Source: Letharia columbiana (lineage: Eukaryota > Ascomycota > Lecanoromycetes > Lecanorales > Parmeliaceae). Taken from it: a stretch of DNA of 64,000 nucleotides. Position numbers and translations under genes: made by a program. The stretch covers positions 1 to 64,000 of the forward strand of contig NW_023501099.1 in NCBI RefSeq assembly GCF_014066305.1. The letters run 5' to 3'. The notes under the pieces were generated by a model. That model saw nothing but the letters and a program-made list of their open reading frames with translations. It ran no database searches and was not told the DNA's origin. Below, one piece after another: positions 12,453 through 24,421 of the stretch (position 1 is its first letter; every line of letters begins with the position of its first letter).

Positions 12453-12512
12453 AACGAACGAACGGACGAACGAACGAACGAACGAACGAACGAACGAACA
12501 AACGAACGAACA
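12453..12512. repeat. (GAAC)n microsatellite
   Basis: About 14 near-perfect GAAC/CGAA tetranucleotide units. They lie in a gene-poor stretch (12231-13019) in which no other feature was recognised. The repetitive open frames crossing it (NERTNERT-type) are artefacts of the repeat. Confidence 0.8.
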
Positions 12513-13019
12513 GAAGATACTCGTGCGATATATATTCAACTCGGAAAAGAAGGGGAAGGGGAAGAAAGTCTGAGCGCTGGGAGGTGGGGCGGGGGTGCGT
12601 ACGGTGTTGAGAGGGTAATACCTAGGTAGATAATGGAATTGAAAAGAGAGTGGAAGAAAGAAATAAGGGGGGGGAGAGATCGCGAATGCGGTATTGGGAT
12701 GTGACCAGATTGATTCATATCTACTACATACGCTCATCTCAATCGCACGAACCGGTCCAGTGAACGGAATTCCTCTCTCCCCACGCCCTCACCAGACCCG
12801 CATACTACACACAAATCTTCCGCCGACAATCGAAATCACTTGCGACCCAAAGCACCCTATCTGCCGCTTCATTCGACACCGTGCTCCTCCTCCTACTACC
12901 GCTGCTGCATCGCTCCGCCCTCAGCTTCTCTCGGATCCTGGAGCCTCCGCTTTGCCGAAAGCCCTATCCTGCTACATCCCCCCTAGACGCCATCTTTCCA
13001 ATCTTCTCCGCTCGTTGAC

Positions 13020-13598
13020 TCAAGGACTCCGTCCTTTCCGCAGCCTCCATCGGCCCCGCTTTGCTACCCGTCGTGTCGAGATCGCTGTTATAGCGAGGCG
13101 TCGCTTGCGATGTACGGATAAGGAATCCGCGTCATGGCCCTCAATCGTCCCGGCCGCGAAGCGCCTGTCGACCTTCTTAGCCAAATTTGTTGAGCCGGCA
13201 GATGGAAAGTTTCCAACCTTGGCAATGATGCCCCGTTCATCGCCGCCCTCATAACCTTCATCCGGCACCAGGACGCGGTAGCTTAAGCTCGGCAGACCAT
13301 CAACCCCTGCCGACCCCGACGCCGGAGCCCGAAACGGGCAAGGGAAGCGCGCGACGCATCTGCGACAGGCGGAGTCGCCGTTGCGCCACAGCCACGTGCA
13401 GCCGGTGCAGGAAAGGTCGGCGCATGGGGATCGAGCCCGAGTGTGTGAGAGGTTGTTCTCGGTGTGGAAGCCGTCGCTGCAGAGGCGGCAGATTTGCAAA
13501 CCTGAAGTCGACCGGTCGTGGTGATTGTGATCGGCTCCGGTAGAGATTGGGGGGATGCTGATGTTTGGCGAGAGCCATGTATCGTGGAAGGCGGGCAT
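13020..13598 (-). CDS. Hypothetical Cys-rich protein
   Basis: Family not recognised. The frame is open from about 13751 to the stop at 13020. I chose ATG 13598 for its good context (ACCATGC), giving 192 aa; ATG 13733 would add 45 residues of Thr-rich, low-confidence sequence. The middle has paired cysteines (CRLC, then CADLSCTGC, then CRRC and CPC) spaced like a small zinc-binding module. The C-terminus is basic (RKRRLAI, RRVAKRGRW). Zinc binding is a guess from Cys pairing. The opposite strand also has a long frame, so coding itself is uncertain. Confidence 0.4.
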   Translation of the reverse strand: MPAFHDTWLSPNISIPPISTGADHNHHDRSTSGLQICRLCSDGFHTENNLSHTRARSPCADLSCTGCTWLWRNGDSACRRCVARFPCPFRAPASGSAGVDGLPSLSYRVLVPDEGYEGGDERGIIAKVGNFPSAGSTNLAKKVDRRFAAGTIEGHDADSLSVHRKRRLAITAISTRRVAKRGRWRLRKGRSP

Positions 13599-14080
13599 GG
13601 TCGCTGCGATTGTGATTGTGGTAGTGGTGGAGATTGTGAGTGCAGTCTGGCGCGATTGGTTGTCAGTGGGAGGGAGTGCCTCTGTGAGCGGCTGAAGATG
13701 GTTGGTGAGGTTGTTTAAGCATAAGGGAGACATGTAGCACGAAGAAGACAATGACAGTGTCAGCGAAACACAAAGCAGCGGAAAAAAGCCCTTTGTCTTT
13801 GTGGCCAGTGAGAAAGTGACACTATTAAGGAGAAAGGTCCCCGGTTCAACAAAGACAGTTGCTCAGGGATGTCAGCACAATGTCTCAAGTTCATGGTACA
13901 CGCCTGGACCGGTTTAGGCACTCCAGGATAACAACTTCCCAACCTGTAATACTATTCGCGGTGGTAGCGGCTTTGTCGTCATGTGCCGAGTCTCTTGAAT
14001 CCCTCGTACCAATCACCTAGTAAAGCCTCGAATTTACTTCTCGGCTTCTCAGACTTCGCACCTTCCACGCTCGATCACAT

Positions 14081-15832
14081 CTATCGCGCGTGCCCAGATG
14101 CAGCGGGGTCTAGTTCGGCATTCCACTTCCAGCCCATTTTGACAGCCTTTCTTGGCCACAGTATCGCTGGAAGCCATTCAGGTGGGAGAATTTGACGTAT
14201 GAATTCGACCAGATGAGCGCCTCGACCTTCTAACCACCACTGCCCGTTGCTGGTATGAAGAAGGACGGCGTAGTGAGCGAGAATCGTCACCGCCATAGGC
14301 TTTTTCTTTTCTAGCTGGGTGATATACGACGCTTGAACCACGACCAGCCAAGTGAACACGAGGCCGGGTTGGTCCCTTACGACCGTGTGTATGTCAAAGA
14401 TCTTTTTAAGGCTTTGAATCGTTGACCGGTAAATGTCTCTGGTGCTTGGATCAAGCGTCTCTTTCTCATTCGTGTCGAACAGCTTTTCAAAAGCAACACT
14501 CGCGTCTTCGGAGAGCGGGGATGTCGTAGGGTTCCAACCGCAATCGATGAGTGCTCCCAAACTCCCCTGCGCGATCCATTCTTGGGCGCTTTGAACGACG
14601 GTCGTCACACCACGTATGAGTGTAAAGACACTCAATATGTCATTCACCGGGTCGGAGGGCATTCCAAATTTCCCACTGTGGGGTGATACGAAAGATAGCA
14701 CTGAAACTATGCCGGACATTGCAAATTGTGCTCGACAGTTGTGTCGGGTGACCTCGTTGAGAGCGGGTATTGACGTTGCGAGGGCAAGATTCCAATGGTG
14801 GAGCGCTGCTCTCTCGTACAGGTGGCGCTTTGTAGGATTAACATACCAGAGGTTCACCGTTGATATGGCAAGCAAAGCGTGCAAAAGACATCCGTGGGAC
14901 TTGGCTTCTCTTGGAACGGCGATTTGCCAGATCTGCCGATTCGATGGTATACTGGATAGAGGGAAGCACGTACTAGTCGTATAGTGATGCAACAGTTCCA
15001 GGTCAAGGAGGCCGGGAACAGATACGGGCTTCGGAGTAATTTGGCCATTGATCCCACCAAACGGAGCACAGAAACTGGTCAAAGACGGGCCCGGTGACGG
15101 GCGCGAGGACGTAAGGACTGACTCAATAGGATGAGGAAAAACTACATCGTCGCTCGGAGCTGAGGCTGATATAGAGCCAAGTTCAGACGGCGTGTTAACG
15201 GGCTTTGAGTCAAGAAACCTACATCGCAAATGTAGGCGCACACATTTACCACAGGCGGGCAGCTTCTCGTCGCACTAGACGAAACCAATCAGTCGAAGAT
15301 CGAACGCATATCAATAGTCAGTTGGCTTTAGCAAGAGATGGGACCAAAAGTCATGAACAGAGAGAAACTCCAAAAACTCCTCTTTTGCGGACAGGCGGAG
15401 TATCCAAAAAGGGAACAGTCAAAGAGGCATCGAACCCTCAAACATTGACAAGTTCAAATCAACGGTTTCTCTGTGCTATCGAACGCTCAAATTGTAGTAA
15501 ATCATTCTTCATTAGCAAAGTCCTTGTGAGGGATGAAGCCCAAAGTCGAAGTGAAAATATAAATACCCAGCCCTTCAGATCGCAAGTGTTCTCCGAATAT
15601 TTGATTGCCGGTTGAACAACGAGACTCGAAAACAGTGGCGTGCCAAGAGTACCCCAGTTCATGACTTTTGATCCATCCTCTTACCAGCCTTTGTCCTGAG
15701 TTGAAAGACATTCAGATGCAACAATGCAGAGACGAGAGCAGTCTATGAAATACAGCGACGTACCTTCACTCATCTCGCTTTGCACCAGGCGCAGCCATGT
15801 CGAGTCTTATTATGTAGACGCCGCGATGGCAT
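14081..15832 (-). pseudogene. Zn2Cys6 transcription factor with stop in the zinc cluster
   Basis: A UPC2-like small C6 regulator. Exon 1 (15764-15832) encodes MPSRRLHNKTRHGCAWCKAR, then TGA (15770-15772), then VK and a GTACGT donor. After a long 489-bp intron the second exon (14081-15274) continues with CDEKLPACGKC and ends the cluster at RC. The six cysteines therefore have the canonical spacing C-x2-C-x6-C-x6-C-x2-C-x6-C if the intron is removed and the TGA stands for one residue. That position is normally Arg, and CGA to TGA is a single C-to-T change. Downstream is a fungal regulatory domain (LELLHHYTTSTCFPLS; HGCLLHALLAISTVNLWYV) open to the stop at 14081. The gene is probably dead or makes only a truncated product. 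The long intron is itself unusual. Confidence 0.75.
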
Positions 15833-17221
15833 CACGAGCGAATTATCCGAGCAATCGGACGTCAAGTCATGATACGCGCGTCAGACGACCAATTGACGCG
15901 GATGTTGTTCTCGGGGAGATAGACTGGAACGTCTCAAGTAATCTGACCGCTCGAGTAGGTAGTCCATTGGTGGGCGGTAAGTAGATATGAGATGGGTGTA
16001 CGGGGAATTGGAGTGGAAAAGTGTTTGTTGTGTCATTCGGGAAAGGAGAAGTAGGGAAGAACATCAGTTCGGGCCCTTGCGGGCCTTCGTTTCGACCTGT
16101 CCTGACAACATTATGAGAATAAGGAGAAGAGGTTACCGTGCATGACTACCTAGTACTGCATAGCAATAATAGCCAAAAATAGATGAACATACAATTCGCT
16201 CAACCTTGGGGAGGGTTGAGAGCCGAAACCATAATCTCCTTCGAGTATGGTGTACGAGAGATGCTAACCCGATCGCTCCTCCAGATATATCTAAGTACTT
16301 TCACTCACCGAGGCAACCTTCTTCTTCACCAGGCTGCTCCTTACAATCCACCTGCCCTCTACAGTAAGACACTTTCACTCCGCAACGCTTTAGTACACTC
16401 GTTCCATCAGTCAGAGCAATCTCTTACTCCTTGACTTAAGACAATCTCTATCGCTATGGCGAACATCACGGTCAATGGTCCCAACAGGCCCCGACACACA
16501 AGTATTCAAGTACTACCCTGTCCGTGGCCGCAGCCACAATATTTACGATCCTATTCCTCTCCACCACCATGGTCCACCTCTAACAAATCGTACGGACACG
16601 AACTTGAATCATAATTCCTCTGCTCATAGGAGGCCTCTGTATATACCCAACAAATCAATTGCACAGTAGGAAGGCTGACCAGCATTGCAGTCGAATGGAT
16701 CGAATACATCGGCCGCGCAATCTCAGCCCACCAGACGCCGAACTGGACACTGGGCGCTTATATGACTTCTAGTCAGCATATCATTGGCCATCACAAGGGT
16801 CCAAAATCCCCCCGTCACAATGAACCTGAAGCTTCTGATACTTGTTACGTCCACTACGTCAGCTTTCGGGCCTCTCGTAAGGTGACACAGAGTAGACGCC
16901 ATCAGGGTTCCAAAGAGCGCGTGGCTGGAGACCTAAAAGCCCTGTCGCTCTTGATCTTCGTCACGGCTAGTTCGCCTTCTGCACTTGCCATCTAGGTTGT
17001 TATGTCGTAATAGTGGGACCCAAGTAACGTACTGGGCGTGGGTGAGCTTCGCACGGTGTGAATTTTCTCGGCGTGACTCTGAGCTTTCAGCCGCGGCCCA
17101 GCACTGGATTAGATGTGCACTATGCATTAAGAGCGATGATAGCGTACAGAGCGATCAAAACAACTCCATCGAGCCTAACTTGGTGTCAGTCCGGACGAGC
17201 GCAAACAAGAACACTAAGAGG
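15833..17221. other. Intergenic, no gene seen
   Basis: Scattered short open frames only, none with a motif or splice pattern I could support. Confidence 0.4.
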
Positions 17222-18453
17222 CTACCAATTGGACTTCCCTGTACATCTCATATACTTCAAGACCAAATTTGAGATGGCAAGGCTGACGACCTGGAATCTA
17301 TCAAAGAGTAGAGTCATCTTATCATCGTGTCGAATCCAGCAGATAATAACAGCAAGCGGCAGGATCCCTAGCAGTAATTGTATGCTGCTGTTAATGTAAT
17401 GGCAAAGCTAGTTGGTATCTAATCCTTAGCGGCGAGGATAAGGAGTGAGAGTTGTAGTCTAGTAACGGTAAGAGGATAAGACGAATAAAGTCTTGCGTTA
17501 AGACTGTCTTTGGGGTAAGCCCATCAATACTGTCCACGGCGAAGGTGGTATTGAATCCCAGGCAGACTGTGATAATAATGAGTGTGGACGCCAGAGCTGG
17601 CTGCGATATCTTTGGTAGAGGGTTCTCTTGAGCACGTCTTATAAGCACGTTCTCTCCAGTCGCACCTCCTGCGGACGCTGCCATCATCGCGCCGATTTGT
17701 GCTATGCCTTTCTCTGCGTCGCCATAGTGGGCTTTAACTCTCCGTAGCTCTACCCTCAGATGCTGTGCGCTGAATATTAACGAATGCGTTTTGTAGCAGG
17801 GAAAGCAGAGGCAGAGATAAGACAGCAGTAGGAGTTTGGCTTCCCCTCGGGAGAATTTTGCGATGACATCCTGGCTGTTGCCGAGCGTGCGAAAGTCTCC
17901 ATGGCGGTGAGTAATAGGAGTGCTGCGACGCTGAATGCGACCAAAGAATCGCTGACGAAGAATGGGTTGAAGCAATGCTCGATCGGATTCATGCCTCCGA
18001 ATAAGAATCCAATGCCCACCATAAGCACACTGTTGGAGATGACCGCGCTGATTATGGAGGTTTGCACAATCGCTATTTGATGTTTGATCAGAGCGATGAT
18101 GAGGATGACCAGCTGGGCAGCATTACTTCAAACCGTGTATTTAGCATGCATCCTCACGATCGTGGACTGTACATACCCCAGGGTACTCACATTCAGCATT
18201 CTTTCATGGCCTCCTCTCCTTAACACTAGCTCTTCCGTAACCGCGTCAAGTACCTGGCCTAGAGGTATGATAGCGACGAATCTGACAGCAAAGGTGATGA
18301 CAGGACTTTGACCCGTGTTTTTCACGGCAAACCCGGCAGGCACCGCGAATATGAGGACGATGTTGATCCATGATGCGAATACTATAGCTCTCAACCCGCC
18401 CCAAACGGCGTATTTTTCCTTCTCTTTCGTCTGAACATCGCGTGTGCTCTATT
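17222..18453 (-). pseudogene. Decayed CAX/VCX1-type Ca2+/H+ exchanger
   Basis: Homologous to vacuolar Ca2+/H+ antiporters. Pieces in order on the minus strand: KYAVWGGLRAIVFASWIN, SPVITFAVRFVAIIPL, TEELVLRRGG, LNVSTLG; then a good 51-bp intron (18126-18176, GTATGT donor); then NAAQLVILIIALIKHQIAI, VQTSIISAVISN, FLFGG. Around 17890 the homology jumps frame to IAKFSRGEAKLLLLSY and KTHSLIF, followed by FAVDSIDGLT and LILLPLLD. It jumps again to SSIQLLLGILPLAVIICW, MTLLFD, GKSNW and a stop at 17222. At least two frameshifts and loss of the last helices mean it cannot be functional. The parent was a full-length exchanger. Confidence 0.8.
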
Positions 18454-18765
18454 CGTCCTTTCCTCGTACTAGTACAGTGTCGAGCGCCATTGCGCGCGTA
18501 AGCACGTTGGCCCTGCTAGCGTCATCGTCCTCGAATCGTATATGAATTTCTATCCCGGGATCTCTATCCACAGAGCTATCAGCACGAGTCGTAGTCGAAG
18601 TCGCAGATGGCTGGGGACTCATCACATTGTATCGGACATGTGGCCACACCTTCAGTTTGTGCTTTTGCAAAAAATTGGGTGTTTTCGACGCATTGCAAGA
18701 TCTTCACAGATTATAATTAGCTCGTTATGAACCTCGACCGAACTCCTCCGCATGCAGACCCACGG

Positions 18766-19206
18766 TCACGGCATTTGAGGTGCATCTGCAGGGCTCATCC
18801 ATTCATCTTGAGTTCTTGTCCACTTCCACAACTCCAAATATGTCGATTGAGGAAGCTCAAGATGATACTCTTTGATGCGGTTGTTAGCCGTCCAGATCAG
18901 GTTCACGCCTAAGAATAGTTCCGTTCTCCGGCTCTTTCCGGTCAAGGGTCCGGGCTCCACCAAAACAATCTCGGCGCCATAGGTAGCCACAACAATAATC
19001 TCGCGCTCACTTTCATCTCTATTGATTTCCAAGTCCTGGTCTATGAAAAGAACCTCACATTCTGCGAGACTGTCTAGACACGACATTAAGAGACTTTTTG
19101 TACTTTTTGTACTTTTTGTACTTTTTGTTCTACATCTTGCAAATTTGCCCGTTCGTTCTGCGCTAGAATTCCCATCAATGTCATGAGCACTCTTCACAGT
19201 CGACAT
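18766..19206 (-). CDS. Hypothetical protein with TKS repeat
   Basis: A 146-codon frame from ATG 19206, open upstream without an ATG to about 19308. No family was recognised. It includes a TKSTKSTKS repeat produced by four copies of a 9-bp unit (ACTTTTTGT on the plus strand near 19098-19130), then an acidic segment (DQDLEINRDESE) and a Trp-rich end (LELWKWTRTQDEWM). It could be a diverged fragment rather than a gene. Confidence 0.3.
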   Translation of the reverse strand: MSTVKSAHDIDGNSSAERTGKFARCRTKSTKSTKSTKSLLMSCLDSLAECEVLFIDQDLEINRDESEREIIVVATYGAEIVLVEPGPLTGKSRRTELFLGVNLIWTANNRIKEYHLELPQSTYLELWKWTRTQDEWMSPADAPQMP

Positions 19207-19814
19207 GTACGCGCTCGTATCTTTCTCTCCTCTGAACTCGAGACAAAAAGGTTTAGGTACTCTATTTCTATATCTATTTTTCGCCTTCAAAAGTAGCTCG
19301 GAAATCAAGGGTTGGATATTGAGGGGATTTTCAACTTCAATGTAAACAGTAGGACTGGGTTTGGCCTATCGGACTCCAACTTCAAGCACACGGTGTTGGC
19401 AAGGATGCGCGTGTACCGCTTGAGTCCTCATCTCTCAGCTCTTTAGAGTCCCTACTCAAATCGTGCATGATGCTGTTGTTGGGGAGTTGGGCTAGACAGA
19501 CTCAGCCTCAGGGTTGGCGCCGGGAGGACTGAACAAGTTTCTGCCCCGGTCGCACCATAAACAAGTGCTCACTCGCAATAGTACAAATGTACCCCCGATC
19601 CAATCAAAAACTATGGTGAAGTCGATCAGTCTCCTCCATCCGATGGTAGCACACGACGACTAATGATCCTTGTTGTAATCTCTGACGATCCATCTAACGC
19701 GTGCTCATAAGGTAACCCTAATTCCCAACTTCGTCGTGGTTGTCAACCCTCGGTCTTGTATCCTTGTAGAAGCTGTAAAGCTCAGACTGTTATTACTGCA
19801 AGTCTAAAATCCCG

Positions 19815-21746
19815 ATGTTGTCCGACTTTTTCTCTTTTGCTCTTGCTTGTAATCTCATTGTTATCATACCTTTCAGTGCAGCGACAGCACACCTGTATCC
19901 GAGTAAGTCGCGAACAGACCTTTGGACATCGTAGGCAAGGATTAATCAAGGCAGCAACGTTTGCAAACTCAACAAGGATAACTTTTCCAAGCGCAGCGAG
20001 AACAACAGATTGCCCATCGAACTGCACGCGAAACGTTGAACCACTTGGTTCCATTACCTGGACGGGTAGGACGATTACTGCAACGGTAACGGCAGAGACG
20101 ATAGTCTATGTGGTCAACAAGAAAAACAATAGCACGAGAACCGAGACAATTACCAACACAGAGGTGGACTTGAAAGATTATACTCCACTCTCAACCACGA
20201 AGACGACATCAGTTGTCCTCCAATTCGGTACCACCAGCAGAACCGAGATATTGTAAGACTCATTCAAGGTAGTGTATTCATCCAAGAAACTGACTTCTAT
20301 CGTAGAACCTTCCCATCGATCCTCTACACGGATTACCCGTCTAGCTATACCTTCTGTGGCACTCTTCCCACAACAACTGCTGGGGTCGCAACATGCCTGA
20401 ATTACCCGTGCGCCCAAGTCTCTGGGGAATTCGACCCCTTCAATAGTGACTCACCAGTCTTTGCCTTTCCGTCACATCCACCCATACCGGATACTATCCA
20501 AAACATAAGCGCAAGCTACCTAGCATTGGATCCCAGGGGCTCAACATGGGATGCTGTCTGGTCCTCCGACAGTGATTATGAGCCTCTGGTTAAACCGCTC
20601 ATGCCCGACATGGGAGCTTGGAATTGCTCACCATACGGAACGTGGCCTGCTGCAGCCTCCGCTTTGAACACGGCGTTGTATCTCACCGCAACATCTACAT
20701 CCACCGAGGCCGGTGACGAGGCTGGCGTAACACCGGCGCCCAAAGCGAGTCCGCCGAAAGAAGCTCCCGGCCCGGCAGCGGGCAAAGCACCAGCAAAAGT
20801 TGAGCCCCAAGCGGCGGAAGTGTCTCAGATCATTGCGAATCCTTTCGGAGTTGGGAAACCAGCTGCCGTAGCAGAAAAGCCAACTCCTGCTCCGAGCCCA
20901 CCTTCTCCGCATGAGGAGAACTCTGATATTGCTGCTCTTGTGCCAGTCTCGGGCCTCAACAACCAAGCCGCCACCGCCGTTCCAGCAGCCGCGGTTAATG
21001 CCGTAGCGAACGTCGTCATCAGTTCTACGAACGCCCAAGGTAGCATCCTCGTCGCGACATCCCAAGTACCTGGCGTAATCGTCACATCGACGAACGCTCA
21101 AGGTTCACAAGTTGTCACAACAATACCTGTCGTCTCACCGCAAGCCATTGATAATACGCCGGAGCCCGCTCCGGTTGTTGTGAATGGGCATACCCTCACC
21201 ACAGACTCACAGTCACACTACGTAATCGCTGGCCAGATCCTCTCAGCTAACACACCTCTCGTCCTCGGCTCTGGCGCCTCCACTACGCCCGTCATACTGC
21301 AAACATCAGGGATCCACCCCGTGCTCGTTATAGGCTCGAGCACCACAACACTGAATCTGCCGACTTCGACTCCTACCACAACCATACCGCCAGCGATTAC
21401 GATCGGCACGCAAACAATAACAGCCAATGCGCAGGGCCAGTATCTCATAGGCAGTCAAACGCTAACGCCTGGTGGCGAGAACGTCGTGGGTGGTACAACG
21501 GCGCCAGGAGGGACGGTTGCGGTAGGTGGGACTACGGTTTCGTTAGCGCCGAGCGCGACGCAAGCTGTGGTTGGGACGAGTACGGAGGGATTGGCGCCTT
21601 ATATAGTGGGCGGGCTGGGTACGGGACCAAACGGTACGGGGGCGGTACAGTTCTTGGGTGTCGCGGGGGCCAAAGTCAAGTGCTCTGGGTCGAGATATCT
21701 CGTTGGGATAATGGCTGGGGTCGCGGGAATATCATGGTTGTTTTGA
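19815..21746 (+). CDS. Secreted, GPI-anchored-type Ser/Thr-rich surface protein
   Basis: Likely cell-wall or plasma-membrane glycoprotein. Three exons (19815-19902, 19955-20252, 20306-21746) with 52- and 53-bp introns give 608 aa in frame. ATG 19815 starts a signal peptide (SFALACNLIVIIPFSAATA). The ectodomain has several NxT/NxS sites and Cys residues (CPSNC, CGTLP, CLNYPC). A Pro/Ala-rich linker follows, then two imperfect repeats of the fungal type VNGHTLTTDSQSHYVIAG / IGTQTITANAQGQYLIG. The end is a small-residue stretch and a hydrophobic tail (YLVGIMAGVAGISWLF), as in GPI-anchor signals. Function beyond surface localisation is unknown. Confidence 0.75.
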
Positions 21747-23002
21747 AGAAGTATGAAAATAGAAGATCAAGAAGTTGGAATAAGCTAATTGACCGAGTAA
21801 CTGCTCTAGCTTCATACGATAGTTGTGGTGAAAAAATAAACACACAGCCTCATCCACGGACCTGAACCTAGCATGTCATGCCGAATCTCAAGTTAGTGGG
21901 AGTCGAAACCCGCGCGCCTCTAGCCATGTACACGTCTCGCATTGCACAACTGTATCAAGCATCTGTCCAGCGGGCCAAATAGTTACCTCGGAAGATAACA
22001 AAGTCCTTACTCAGCGTAGCAGGAGGCAAGGCTGCAGATTCGCGCTGCGGGTGCGAGGCCAGAGCAGCACATTCGGATACCAGAAGAACCCTTATGGTGA
22101 GCGCCATCTGAAACAATGCGGCAAAGCTCCTGATGATAGCCCCAATGCACGCCGGGGAAGATACGACACCTATGATGGCGTGCACATCGAATCAGAGGCA
22201 ACAACCAAGCCCCATGAATCCAACTTTACCCCAACCGGCAACACAGTCCCGTAAGCCTCCCGCAGCCCGCAAGGGTAGTGCAGGGGCGCCTTTTGGATGT
22301 GATTCGCGGGGGTCCCAAAGCCTTTCGATTAATCTGTTTCGTCCACCATGTCGCATCGACCCGTTCTCTGTCTTGCGCCAAGATCTCGAACCGTGCCCCA
22401 CCTGAAGGATTGGCTGGACAGTGCGCCATGGTCTAAGCTCGGTCTAGGGCCCAGTCACATGATAGGCTCTCAGGTCCAACAGAAGTCTCTAGAGATCAAT
22501 TTATCGGCTCCCGGGAAATATATATCGGGTTCCCCCACCACAAGGTCGCCTTCCGATTGCCATTCCGTTCCGTCAACGAGTCTCTATGTTATCTACTACC
22601 ACTTTTGCTCGCACAGTGTCTCCAGAGATTGCTGGCTATACGTGTGCTTTCAATACGACTGAAAGGGCTCACTGTTCCTGTGCAGATGTCATCAACTATA
22701 TCTTTCCGCATTGACAGACTAGACTGGCCTCGGTGCGTTTGACAATAATTGTTCCACAAATACATCGCGTCTGAAATCGTAACTACCACATCGCTCAGTT
22801 ATGAGAAGTTTGGCTAAAAAGTTCTTAGCTCTCAAGTGGGTTTTGATTACTGCTATCCCATCGTCTGGCAGGGGGTAAAATTCAGGGGTTCAGCCCTACC
22901 GGCCTGACCCTACGAACCACCAAAACAATGCGTCTACCAGACATCGGATGAAAGCCAAATAGCCTAAAAAACCAATAAACATGCCTCGCAATAAGGTGGC
23001 AA
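21747..23002. other. Intergenic, no gene seen
   Basis: Short open frames on both strands, none with a motif. A T-arm-like stretch near 21890 was examined and not accepted as a tRNA. Confidence 0.35.
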
Positions 23003-23404
23003 ATGATCTTGATCACGTGGAAAAGGATCCAAAGCCTACTTGCCACTCAGTTATTTGCACACTCCGAGCGACTTACCGGCTATCCCAGTCCAGTCAAAGT
23101 CTCTCTATCAGCACGAGTACACCCCGCAGTTATGCGCGATCATGGCGGGCTAGAACGTATGTGGGACAAGGCCAAACGATGCGTAGTTTGCTTGAATGCA
23201 GGGCGAAAATCGGAGAAACTTGCAAAGATCAGGAAGCCACTATTGGAATTATCTATTAATACCGTCAGAATACCAGATAAGGGCCAAAGAAAACGGCCTC
23301 AGCAGACCCCAAGAGGTATATATGACTGTAAGCTATGTGGAATAGCGATATGTAATCATATTACTTGTTGGAAGGAGCATTTGGAGGCCATACCATGTAA
23401 ATAG
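23003..23404 (+). pseudogene. Transposase C-terminal zinc-ribbon remnant (piggyBac-like)
   Basis: A 133-codon frame ending in a Cys/His pattern: KRCVVC, then about 50 residues, then DCKLCGIAIC, HITCW and EHL. Paired CxxC blocks separated by a basic stretch, followed by CW-x-H, resemble the C-terminal domain of piggyBac-type DDE transposases in fungi. No catalytic DDE core lies upstream, and the frame does not begin with a plausible start context. I read it as the tail of a deleted transposon. The family assignment is from memory and moderate. Confidence 0.45.
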
Positions 23405-23689
23405 ATTTTTAATAAGGGGTGCCAAGACATTTTACCCGCAAGTCGCCAGACGATGGGATACACGGTATTGGAATGAAACCGTGCCCTTATCCGGCTTTGG
23501 CTGGGCTTCATCGCAGTTAGCTTAGACCGTCGAGACAACCCACGACGAAGAGGAGGCCATAGAAATAAGCTCTACATCTACTGCGGCCGGTTCAAGTACC
23601 ACGTTCACCACAAACCTCGAATACTTTCTGGGTTCTTCCCACATAGGATCACGCAATACAGGCGGCGCGAATGTGGATCTCTTCTTAGA

Positions 23690-24338
23690 TCTTCCGACTC
23701 CGCTTTCAGCAATTCGCCTGGCACAGCTTCTGGTATTTCTACCGGTTCTACGAACTCTATATTTAACCGCCTTTTAAGCAGTTCGACCACGTCTATGGTA
23801 TCGTCAAGCAGTTCGTCTAATGTTTAGCGGATTAGCCCTAGTGGCGGTGATAGCTGCGATTGTCGTCGGTGGACTACTCATTGGTTTTTTGTCCTGGCTC
23901 CTATACCTCTGGCTTACAAGAGGATCGAGGGAGCGACTTAGGCAGGAAAGAGACCGTTTTCGGCAAGATCGCCTCAATTACCTCAACGGTGTTCCATCGC
24001 ACATGGGTCTACCCTCCAACACCGGCTATGCGCCGCCAGTGAACCAGCTTCTAGAGTTGAATCTGAGCGACTCCGATGTTGGTAGCGTATGGGTCTCGAC
24101 AGCTCCAGCCCCAGAAGCTGCATCTCAAGTAGACTCAAGACCACCATGGTCGGTGAACAGTGGTGGATTCAATCAAACGACAAGTGCGCCTTGTGGTCAC
24201 CCTTCCAATGTGTCGCCACAGAGTTTATCGAATCAGTTTGCGTCCATGCCGCCGTCGTTCCCACCACGAACGTCTGACAGATCAAACGCAATGGCGGCTT
24301 CAGGTTTGAGCCCAAGGCAAGAGCAAATTTGGACATGA
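23690..24338 (+). pseudogene. Single-pass membrane protein with a frameshift at the TM border
   Basis: The 3' frame (23820-24338) encodes a strong transmembrane helix (LALVAVIAAIVVGGLLIGFL) followed by a charged and then Ser/Pro-rich cytoplasmic tail of ~140 residues. Directly upstream, one base out of frame, lies a Ser/Thr-rich stretch (SGISTGSTNS, SSTTSMVSSSSSSNV) of the kind that precedes such helices in fungal surface sensors. The two frames meet at AATGTTTAGC (about 23819-23828). One T fewer would join them. No intron fits. No signal peptide or ectodomain was found further upstream. Confidence 0.5.
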
Positions 24339-24421
24339 GGCAAGAGCGGCGAGAAGAAAGGATCACAATGGTAGTCTTTTGACGCCTGTTTTATTATCTC
24401 CGATTTGAGACTACCTTGGGC

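Noticed and set aside
12694..13254. 186-codon plus-strand frame opposite the Cys-rich gene
   Set aside because: Low-complexity Pro/Arg/Ser content and no motif; the minus frame has ordered Cys pairs and is preferred.
21860..21940. Possible tRNA (GTGGGAGTCGAAACCCGC resembles a T arm)
   Set aside because: No matching acceptor stem, D arm or anticodon loop could be drawn on either strand.
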